64,000 nucleotides of DNA from Stutzerimonas xanthomarina (GTDB taxonomy: Bacteria > Pseudomonadota > Gammaproteobacteria > Pseudomonadales > Pseudomonadaceae). Made by a program: the position numbers and the translations under genes. Positions 57,731-64,000 of the stretch are shown here, piece by piece (the stretch's first letter is position 1; every line of letters begins with the position of its first letter). Under the pieces are notes generated by a model. It ran no database searches. It had not been told where the DNA came from and saw only the letters and a program-made list of their open reading frames with translations. The stretch spans positions 62,001 to 126,000 of the forward strand of contig NZ_RHQM01000010.1 of assembly GCF_003935375.1 (NCBI RefSeq). The letters run 5' to 3'.

Positions 57731-60232
57731 ATGACGCAAGTCACGGTGAAAGAACTGGCCCAGGTGGTCGCCACACCGGTCGAGCGACTGCTTCAGCAGA
57801 TGCGTGAGGCAGGACTGTCGCACACCAGCGCCGAGCAAGTAGTGACCGATAACGAGAAACAGGCCCTGTTGGCCCATTTGAAAAGCAGCCACGGGGCGAA
57901 AGTGGACGAGCCGCGCAAGATCACCTTGCAGCGCAAGACCACTACCAAACTCAAGGTTGGCGGTAGCAAGACCATCAGCGTTGAAGTGCGCAAGAAGAAG
58001 ACCTTCGTCAAGCGCAGCGCCGAGGAAATCGAAGCCGAACAGCGTCGCGAAGCCGAGGAGCAGCGCGCAGCTGAAGAGGCTGCTCGCCTGAAGGCCGAGC
58101 AGGACGCGCGCGAGCGTGCCGAAGAAGAAGCACGCCGTCAGGCTGAGTCGGTCAAGCCTCAGGGCGAGGCCTCTACGCCAGCAGCTGTTGAGCCGGCGGT
58201 GAGCGCCGAACCTGCACCGGTTGCGGTCGAGCCTGTAGCTCCTGCGCCTGAGCGTAAGAAGGAAGAGCCTCGTCGTGTCGAGAAGCCACGCAGTGATGAC
58301 GACGAGCGTCGTGATCGCAAGCATGCGCAGCATCGTCCTTCGCTCAAGACCAAGGCTCCGCTGGCGCGTACCGTACGTACCGGTGAAGACGAGGCCGATG
58401 GTTTCCGTCGCGGCGGTCGCGGCAAGTCCAAGCTCAAGAAGCGTAATCAGCATGGGTTCCAGAGCCCAACAGGACCTGTAGTGCGCGAAGTGTCGATCGG
58501 CGAAACCATCACTGTGGCCGAACTGGCCCAGCAGATGTCGGTGAAAGCGGCCGAAGTCATCAAGTTCATGTTCAAGATGGGCTCGCCCGTCACCATCAAC
58601 CAGGTGCTGGATCAGGAAACTGCTCAGCTGGTTGCCGAAGAGCTGGGCCACAAGGTCAAGCTGGTCAGCGACAACGCTCTGGAAGAGCAGTTGGCCGAGC
58701 TGCTGAAGTTCGAAGGTGAGTCGGTCTCGCGTGCGCCGGTCGTGACCGTGATGGGTCACGTTGACCATGGCAAGACCTCGCTGCTTGACTACATTCGTCG
58801 CGCCAAGGTGGCTGTCGGCGAGGCTGGTGGTATCACCCAGCATATCGGTGCCTATCACGTCGAAACCGAGCGTGGCATGGTCACCTTCCTCGACACCCCT
58901 GGTCACGCGGCGTTTACCGCCATGCGTGCTCGTGGTGCCAAGGCCACCGACATCGTGATCCTGGTGGTCGCGGCGGATGACGGCGTGATGCCTCAGACGC
59001 AGGAAGCCGTCCAGCATGCCAAGGCTGCCGGCGTGCCGATCGTGGTCGCGGTGAACAAGATCGACAAGCCGGATGCGAATCCGGACAACATCAAGAACGG
59101 CCTGGGCGCGCTCGACGTGATTCCGGAAGAGTGGGGCGGCGACACGCCGTTCATTCCGGTCTCCGCGAAGATGGGTACCGGCGTCGATGAACTGCTCGAA
59201 GCCGTTCTGCTGCAGGCCGAGCTTCTCGAGCTCAAGGCAACGCCTTCTGCGCCTGGTCGCGGTGTGGTGGTCGAGTCGCGCCTTGACAAGGGTCGCGGTC
59301 CGGTAGCCACCGTGCTGGTTCAGGACGGTACCCTGCGTCAGGGTGACATGGTCCTGTGTGGCGTCAACTTCGGTCGCGTTCGCGCCATGCTCGACGAAAA
59401 CGGCAAGCCGGTTAAGGAAGCCGGCCCGTCGATTCCGGTCGAGATCCTCGGCCTGGATGGTACGCCGGAAGCTGGTGACGACCTCACCGTTGTGGCCGAC
59501 GAGAAGAAGGCCCGTGAAGTTGCCCTGTTCCGCCAGGGCAAGTTCCGCGAAGTGAAACTGGCTCGTGCCCATGCCGGCAAGCTGGAAAACATCTTCGAGA
59601 CCATGGGTCAGGACGAGAAGAAGACGCTCAACATCGTGCTCAAGGCGGACGTACGCGGCTCGCTCGAGGCGCTCCAAGGCTCGCTCAACGGCCTGGGTAA
59701 CGACGAAGTGCAGGTTCGTGTGGTCGGCGGCGGTGTCGGTGGTATCACCGAGTCCGATGCCAACCTGGCGCTGGCCTCCAACGCCGTGCTGTTCGGCTTC
59801 AACGTCCGTGCCGATGCTGGTGCGCGCAAGATCGTCGAGGCCGAAGGCCTGGATATGCGCTACTACAACGTCATCTACGACATCATCGAGGACGTCAAGA
59901 AGGCGCTCACCGGTATGCTCGGCAGCGACGTTCGCGAGAACATCCTCGGCATCGCCGAAGTACGTGACGTGTTCCGTTCGCCGAAGTTCGGCGCCATCGC
60001 CGGTTGCATGGTCACCGAGGGTATGGTGCACCGCAATCGTCCGATCCGCGTCCTGCGCGACGACGTAGTCATCTTCGAGGGCGAGCTGGAGTCTCTGCGT
60101 CGCTTCAAGGATGACGTTGCAGAAGTCCGCGCTGGTATGGAATGCGGTATCGGCGTGAAGAGCTACAACGACGTCAAGGTCGGCGACAAGATCGAAGTGT
60201 TCGAGAAGGTCGAAGTGGCGCGTTCGCTGTAA
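57731..60232 (+). CDS. infB: translation initiation factor IF-2
   Basis: An 833-residue GTPase. N-terminal IF2-N domains ([20 protein letters not shown] and [20 protein letters not shown]) flank a long charged Glu/Arg/Ala segment (about 95-235). G motifs: [55 protein letters not shown] and SAKMG. It brings fMet-tRNA, encoded 2 kb upstream, to the ribosome. Internal starts giving shorter IF-2 forms are possible. Confidence 0.97.
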   Translation: MTQVTVKELAQVVATPVERLLQQMREAGLSHTSAEQVVTDNEKQALLAHLKSSHGAKVDEPRKITLQRKTTTKLKVGGSKTISVEVRKKKTFVKRSAEEIEAEQRREAEEQRAAEEAARLKAEQDARERAEEEARRQAESVKPQGEASTPAAVEPAVSAEPAPVAVEPVAPAPERKKEEPRRVEKPRSDDDERRDRKHAQHRPSLKTKAPLARTVRTGEDEADGFRRGGRGKSKLKKRNQHGFQSPTGPVVREVSIGETITVAELAQQMSVKAAEVIKFMFKMGSPVTINQVLDQETAQLVAEELGHKVKLVSDNALEEQLAELLKFEGESVSRAPVVTVMGHVDHGKTSLLDYIRRAKVAVGEAGGITQHIGAYHVETERGMVTFLDTPGHAAFTAMRARGAKATDIVILVVAADDGVMPQTQEAVQHAKAAGVPIVVAVNKIDKPDANPDNIKNGLGALDVIPEEWGGDTPFIPVSAKMGTGVDELLEAVLLQAELLELKATPSAPGRGVVVESRLDKGRGPVATVLVQDGTLRQGDMVLCGVNFGRVRAMLDENGKPVKEAGPSIPVEILGLDGTPEAGDDLTVVADEKKAREVALFRQGKFREVKLARAHAGKLENIFETMGQDEKKTLNIVLKADVRGSLEALQGSLNGLGNDEVQVRVVGGGVGGITESDANLALASNAVLFGFNVRADAGARKIVEAEGLDMRYYNVIYDIIEDVKKALTGMLGSDVRENILGIAEVRDVFRSPKFGAIAGCMVTEGMVHRNRPIRVLRDDVVIFEGELESLRRFKDDVAEVRAGMECGIGVKSYNDVKVGDKIEVFEKVEVARSL

Positions 60233-60246
60233 GCAAGCGTCAATCT

Positions 60247-60311
60247 GAAAGCTGGGAGCAAGGAGTCGGTGATCGCCTGGGTGCGGTTACCGCTTCGAGC
60301 TTCCAGCTTTC
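60247..60311. repeat. imperfect inverted repeat between infB and rbfA
   Basis: GAAAGCTGGGAGC (60247-60259) and GCTTCCAGCTTTC (60299-60311) pair with one mismatch around a 39-base interior. The core AAGCTGGAAGC is shared with the element between rpsO and pnp. Confidence 0.6.
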
Positions 60312-60334
60312 GGCTTTTAATCGGGTAGAAATTT

Positions 60335-60724
60335 ATGGCCAAAGAATTCAGTCGTACCCAGCGTATCGGCGATCAGATGCAGCGCGAACTGGCGTTGCTC
60401 ATTCAGCGTGAGATCAAGGATCCGCGTTTGGGTCTGGTCACCATCACTGCGGTCGACGTCAGTCGTGATCTTTCCCACGCGAAGATCTTCATCACCATCA
60501 TGGGGCAAGATGAGGACCAGGAGGCGGTCAAGGGCAACCTGCGCATCCTCAACGACGCTGCCGGATTCCTGCGCATGCAGCTGGGCAAGAGCATGAAGCT
60601 GCGCACTGTTCCGCAACTGCATTTCAACTACGACGCCAGCATTCGTCGTGGTGTCGAGTTGAGCTCGCTGATCGAGCGCGCAGTGGCGGAAGATCGCAAG
60701 CACAGCGACGAGCGCGGAGAATAA
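60335..60724 (+). CDS. rbfA: ribosome-binding factor A
   Basis: A 129-residue KH-type protein starting [20 protein letters not shown]; motifs [40 protein letters not shown] and [20 protein letters not shown]. It helps 16S rRNA 5' end processing and cold adaptation. Its stop is 2 bases before truB. Confidence 0.95.
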   Translation: MAKEFSRTQRIGDQMQRELALLIQREIKDPRLGLVTITAVDVSRDLSHAKIFITIMGQDEDQEAVKGNLRILNDAAGFLRMQLGKSMKLRTVPQLHFNYDASIRRGVELSSLIERAVAEDRKHSDERGE

Positions 60725-60726
60725 GC

Positions 60727-61644
60727 GTGGCACAGGTCAAGCGTGTACGCCGTAACGTTAATGGCATCATCCTGCTCGACAAGCCGCGTGGGTTCACCTC
60801 CAATGCGGCCTTGCAGAAGGTTCGCTGGCTGCTGAATGCTGAGAAGGCCGGACATACCGGGAGTCTCGATCCGCTCGCCACAGGTGTGTTGCCGCTGTGT
60901 TTTGGCGAGGCCACCAAGTTCTCGCAGTACCTTCTGGACGCGGACAAGGCCTACGAGACGGTCATGCAGCTGGGGGTCACCACGACCACCGCCGATGCCG
61001 AAGGTGAGGTCCTGGAGCGCAAGCCGGTAGCGGTTACCGTCGAGCAGTTGGAGGCACTGTTGCCGCAGTTTCGCGGTGACATCCTGCAGGTGCCGCCGAT
61101 GTATTCGGCACTCAAGCGCGATGGTCAGCCGCTGTACAAACTGGCGCGTGCCGGAGAGGTGGTGGAGCGCGAGCCGCGTTCTGTTAATATTGCGCGCTTG
61201 GAGTTGCTCTCGCGTGACGGCGACAAGGCGCGACTCGCCGTTGCATGCAGCAAAGGCACCTATATCCGCACCTTGGTCGAAGACATCGGCCAGTTGCTCG
61301 GCTGTGGTGCGCACGTTGCCGAGCTGCGGCGAACCCAGGCCGGGCCGTTCGACCTGTCGCAGACGGTAACGCTCGAAACGCTTGAGCAGTTGCATGGTGA
61401 GGGTGGTGCCGAGGCGCTGGATAGTCTCTTGCAGCCGGTGGACAGCGGGCTTGAGCATTGGCCGTTGTTGCAGCTGTCCGAGCACAGTGCCTACTACTGG
61501 CTGCATGGACAACCGGTGCGGGCGCCAGAAGCTCCCAAGTACGGCATGGTTCGCGTACAGGATAACAATGGTCGCTTCATCGGTATCGGTGAAGTGAGCG
61601 AAGACGGGCGCATCGCGCCACGTCGGTTGATTCGGTCGGAATGA
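60727..61644 (+). CDS. truB: tRNA pseudouridine-55 synthase TruB
   Basis: GTG start at 60727, 2 bases after rbfA; 305 residues. Catalytic Asp in [20 protein letters not shown]; other motifs [56 protein letters not shown]-terminal PUA domain [20 protein letters not shown]. It makes psi55 in the T-loop of tRNAs. Confidence 0.96.
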   Translation: MAQVKRVRRNVNGIILLDKPRGFTSNAALQKVRWLLNAEKAGHTGSLDPLATGVLPLCFGEATKFSQYLLDADKAYETVMQLGVTTTTADAEGEVLERKPVAVTVEQLEALLPQFRGDILQVPPMYSALKRDGQPLYKLARAGEVVEREPRSVNIARLELLSRDGDKARLAVACSKGTYIRTLVEDIGQLLGCGAHVAELRRTQAGPFDLSQTVTLETLEQLHGEGGAEALDSLLQPVDSGLEHWPLLQLSEHSAYYWLHGQPVRAPEAPKYGMVRVQDNNGRFIGIGEVSEDGRIAPRRLIRSE

Positions 61645-61704
61645 CCGTTACGCGGCGCGTTCGCGCGTTGCGTCAGAGGGTGGCTGTCAGCAGGCACGGT
61701 CATT
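61641..61704 (+). promoter_or_regulatory. structured leader between truB and rpsO
   Basis: AATGACCGT at the truB end can pair with ACGGTCATT (61696-61704), enclosing an inner hairpin (GCGCG-TTCG-CGCG), followed by TCTCTTTATT. It may be a terminator for truB or part of the rpsO autoregulatory leader. Confidence 0.45.
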
Positions 61705-61758
61705 TCTCTTTATTAAACACGGGATGATTCCCGGCCTGTTCACTCAAGGAGCCCTATC

Positions 61759-62028
61759 ATGGCACTGAGCGTTGAAGAAAAAGCCCAGATCGTTAACGAG
61801 TACAAGCAAGCTGAAGGCGATACCGGTTCTCCGGAAGTGCAGGTAGCCCTGCTGACCGCCAACATCAACAAGCTGCAGGACCACTTCAAGGCCAACGGCA
61901 AAGACCACCACTCGCGTCGTGGTCTGATCCGTATGGTTAACCAGCGCCGCAAGCTGCTGGATTACCTGAAGGGTAAGGACACCACTCGTTACAGCACCCT
62001 GATCGGTCGTCTGGGTCTGCGTCGCTAA
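61759..62028 (+). CDS. rpsO: 30S ribosomal protein S15
   Basis: An 89-residue protein starting [23 protein letters not shown]-binding motifs [40 protein letters not shown] and the C-terminal [12 protein letters not shown]. It binds 16S rRNA helix 22 region and represses its own translation. It is followed by a repeat and pnp, as in other gammaproteobacteria. Confidence 0.97.
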   Translation: MALSVEEKAQIVNEYKQAEGDTGSPEVQVALLTANINKLQDHFKANGKDHHSRRGLIRMVNQRRKLLDYLKGKDTTRYSTLIGRLGLRR

Positions 62029-62043
62029 GACGCGCCCGCGCTG

Positions 62044-62120
62044 GAAGCCGGAAGCTGGAAGCCTGAAGTTGAAAGTGGGATATCCCTCGATCAGCTTCGG
62101 TCTTCCAGCTTTTGGCTTTC
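62044..62120. repeat. imperfect inverted repeat between rpsO and pnp
   Basis: The arms around AAGCTGGAAG (62052-62061) and CTTCCAGCTT (62102-62111) extend to about 25 bases with a few mismatches. The core AAGCTGGAAGC is shared with 60247-60311. It could form a stable hairpin cleaved by RNase III before pnp. Confidence 0.6.
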
Positions 62121-62192
62121 TTGCAGGTCGTTTCGGGCCGACTCCCGAACGTTCTGCCAATTTCCCCAAGGCAACAAAGAGAAGGAAAAACC

Positions 62193-64000
62193 GTGAATCC
62201 GGTAATCAAGAAGTTCCAATTCGGTCAGTCGACCGTAACCCTGGAAACGGGTCGTATCGCCCGCCAGGCCTCCGGCGCAGTGCTGGTCACCGTCGATGAC
62301 GACGTGACCGTACTGGTCGCTGTCACTGGCGCCAAGAACGCCGACCCGAGCAAAGGCTTTTTCCCGCTCTCGGTCCACTACCAGGAAAAGACCTACGCAG
62401 CCGGCAAGATCCCCGGCGGCTTCTTCAAGCGTGAAGCGCGTCCTTCCGAAAAGGAAACCCTGACCTCGCGTCTGATCGATCGTCCGATCCGTCCGCTGTT
62501 CCCGGAAGGTTTCCAGAACGAAGTGCAGGTCATCTGTACCGTCGTTTCCACCAGCAAGAAGACTGACCCGGACATCGCCGCGATGATCGGTACTTCGGCC
62601 GCTCTGGCTGTTTCCGGCATTCCGTTCGACGGCCCGATCGGTGCTGCACGCGTGGCTTTCCACCCGGAAACCGGCTACCTGCTGAACCCGAACTACGAGC
62701 AGCTCAAGGCCTCCAGCCTGGACATGGTCGTAGCCGGCACCAAAGACGCTGTACTGATGGTCGAATCGGAAGCCAAAGAGCTGACCGAAGACCAGATGCT
62801 GGGCGCCGTCCTGTTCGCCCACGACGAGTTCCAGGCTGTGATCAAGGCGGTCGAAGAGCTCGCCGCTGAAGCCGGCAAGCCGCGCTGGGACTGGACCGCT
62901 CCGCAGGCCAATACCGCACTGCTGGACGCCATCCGTGCCGAGTTCGGCGAAGCCATCTCCCAGGCCTACACCATCACCATCAAGCAGGACCGCTATGCGC
63001 GCCTGGGCGAGCTGAAGGACCAGGTCGTTGCCAAGTTCTCCGGTGAAGAAGGCCAGCCGTCTGCTGGCGAAGTGAAGGATGCGTTCGGTGAGATCGAATA
63101 CCGCACCGTTCGCGAGAACATCGTCAATGGCAAGCCGCGCATCGATGGCCGCGACACCCGCACCGTCCGCGGGCTGAACATCGAGGTCGGCGTACTCGAC
63201 AAGACCCACGGTTCGGCGCTGTTCACCCGTGGTGAGACCCAGGCTCTGGTAGTTGCCACTCTCGGCACCGCCCGTGACGCACAGCTGCTCGACACCCTGG
63301 AAGGCGAGAAGAAAGACCCCTTCATGCTTCACTACAACTTCCCGCCGTACTCGGTGGGCGAGTGTGGTCGCATGGGCGCTACCGGTCGCCGTGAAATCGG
63401 TCATGGTCGCCTGGCCCGTCGTGGCGTCGCCGCCATGCTGCCGAGCGCCGACGAATTCCCCTACACCATCCGTGTAGTGTCGGAAATCACCGAATCCAAT
63501 GGTTCGTCCTCCATGGCTTCCGTCTGCGGTGCTTCCCTGGCCCTGATGGACGCTGGTGTGCCAATGAAGGCTCCGGTGGCCGGTATCGCCATGGGGCTGG
63601 TCAAGGAAGGCGAGAAGTTTGCCGTTCTGACCGACATCCTCGGTGACGAAGATCACCTGGGCGACATGGATTTCAAGGTAGCCGGTACCGCCAAGGGCGT
63701 GACCGCGCTGCAGATGGACATCAAAATCCAGGGAATCACCGAAGAGATCATGGAGCAGGCGCTGGAGCAGGCTCTGGAAGCTCGCCTGAACATCCTCGGC
63801 CAGATGAACCAGGTCATCGCCCAGTCACGCAGCGAGCTGTCGGCCAATGCCCCGACCATGCTGGCGATGAAGATCGACCAGGACAAGATTCGTGACGTGA
63901 TCGGTAAGGGTGGCGCCACCATTCGCGCTATCTGCGAAGAGACCAAGGCCTCGATCGACATAGAAGACGATGGATCGATCAAGATCTTCGGCGAAACCAA
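62193..64000 (+). CDS. pnp: polyribonucleotide nucleotidyltransferase (PNPase), 3' truncated by window
   Basis: GTG start at 62193 with GAAGGA 10 bases before gives [20 protein letters not shown]; the first about 602 of about 700 residues are seen. Two RNase PH-like domains are present ([40 protein letters not shown]; second: [40 protein letters not shown]) and the KH domain begins near residue 560 ([20 protein letters not shown]). The S1 domain lies beyond the window. It degrades RNA from the 3' end in phosphorolysis. Its frame runs off the window. Confidence 0.96.
   Translation, partial: MNPVIKKFQFGQSTVTLETGRIARQASGAVLVTVDDDVTVLVAVTGAKNADPSKGFFPLSVHYQEKTYAAGKIPGGFFKREARPSEKETLTSRLIDRPIRPLFPEGFQNEVQVICTVVSTSKKTDPDIAAMIGTSAALAVSGIPFDGPIGAARVAFHPETGYLLNPNYEQLKASSLDMVVAGTKDAVLMVESEAKELTEDQMLGAVLFAHDEFQAVIKAVEELAAEAGKPRWDWTAPQANTALLDAIRAEFGEAISQAYTITIKQDRYARLGELKDQVVAKFSGEEGQPSAGEVKDAFGEIEYRTVRENIVNGKPRIDGRDTRTVRGLNIEVGVLDKTHGSALFTRGETQALVVATLGTARDAQLLDTLEGEKKDPFMLHYNFPPYSVGECGRMGATGRREIGHGRLARRGVAAMLPSADEFPYTIRVVSEITESNGSSSMASVCGASLALMDAGVPMKAPVAGIAMGLVKEGEKFAVLTDILGDEDHLGDMDFKVAGTAKGVTALQMDIKIQGITEEIMEQALEQALEARLNILGQMNQVIAQSRSELSANAPTMLAMKIDQDKIRDVIGKGGATIRAICEETKASIDIEDDGSIKIFGET

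Noticed and set aside
57707..60031. 774-codon minus-strand ORF inside infB
   Set aside because: Antisense shadow of IF-2, with its charge-biased region producing a long open frame.
62091..63656. 521-codon minus-strand ORF inside pnp
   Set aside because: The plus-strand PNPase frame (starting GTG 62193) is unmistakable although it has no stop in the window.

Overview
The window looks like a chromosomal segment of a Pseudomonas of the P. stutzeri (Stutzerimonas) group. The evidence is high GC, Pseudomonas-like protein sequences throughout (FtsH, CarA, Fur, DnaK, InfB), the typical order dapB-carA-carB-greA / yhbY-ftsH-folP-glmM-tpiA-secG-tRNAs-rimP-nusA-infB-rbfA-truB-rpsO-pnp, and a lactate operon of the lldP-lldE-lldF-lldG-dld type. 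The species assignment is an inference from gene order and protein resemblance; no search was run.

Positions 1-24362 are the late half of a lambda-like (siphovirus-type) prophage whose left end lies outside the window. In order it carries: the tail of a metallophosphoesterase-like gene, a Q-like late regulator followed by a candidate late promoter/terminator region, small membrane proteins including a holin-like one, a cos-like region, terminase (Nu1/gpA type), gpW, portal, a prohead protease fused to the major capsid protein, decoration and joining proteins, tail tube, a secreted DUF4124 cargo gene boxed by terminators, G/GT tail chaperones with a -1 slippery site, tape measure, tail-tip and fibre genes, an endolysin-like gene, and a nested Rz/Rz1 spanin pair. 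The prophage abuts the 3' end of ssrA (tmRNA, minus strand), the evident attachment site. Next to it lies a four-copy 11-bp motif arranged as two direct and two inverted copies.

Positions 24363-34707 hold ssrA, a small exported protein, the lactate-utilisation operon (dld, lldG, lldF, lldE, lldP on the minus strand, each of the last four genes joined by ATGA overlaps), the divergent regulator lldR, and smpB. Both trans-translation partners (ssrA and smpB) therefore flank the lactate cluster. Upstream of lldP are a 24-codon upstream ORF, an A-rich Crc/Hfq-type motif, and two palindromes fitting the FadR-family operator pattern.

Positions 34918-43368 carry ratA-ratB, bamE, fur, recN (with a LexA box), grpE (with a sigma-32-type promoter), dnaK, dnaJ and dapB. 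Positions 43586-49356 carry carA-carB-greA, a DUF4149 membrane protein and yhbY. A 141-bp element with 17-bp terminal inverted repeats sits exactly between carA and carB. Positions 49357-49822, where rlmE (ftsJ) is expected in Pseudomonas, contain no recognisable gene. From 49823 to the right edge is the ftsH-folP-glmM-tpiA-secG cluster, tRNA-Leu(GAG), initiator tRNA-fMet, and the rimP-nusA-infB-rbfA-truB-rpsO-pnp transcription/translation/RNA-decay cluster; pnp is cut by the window edge.
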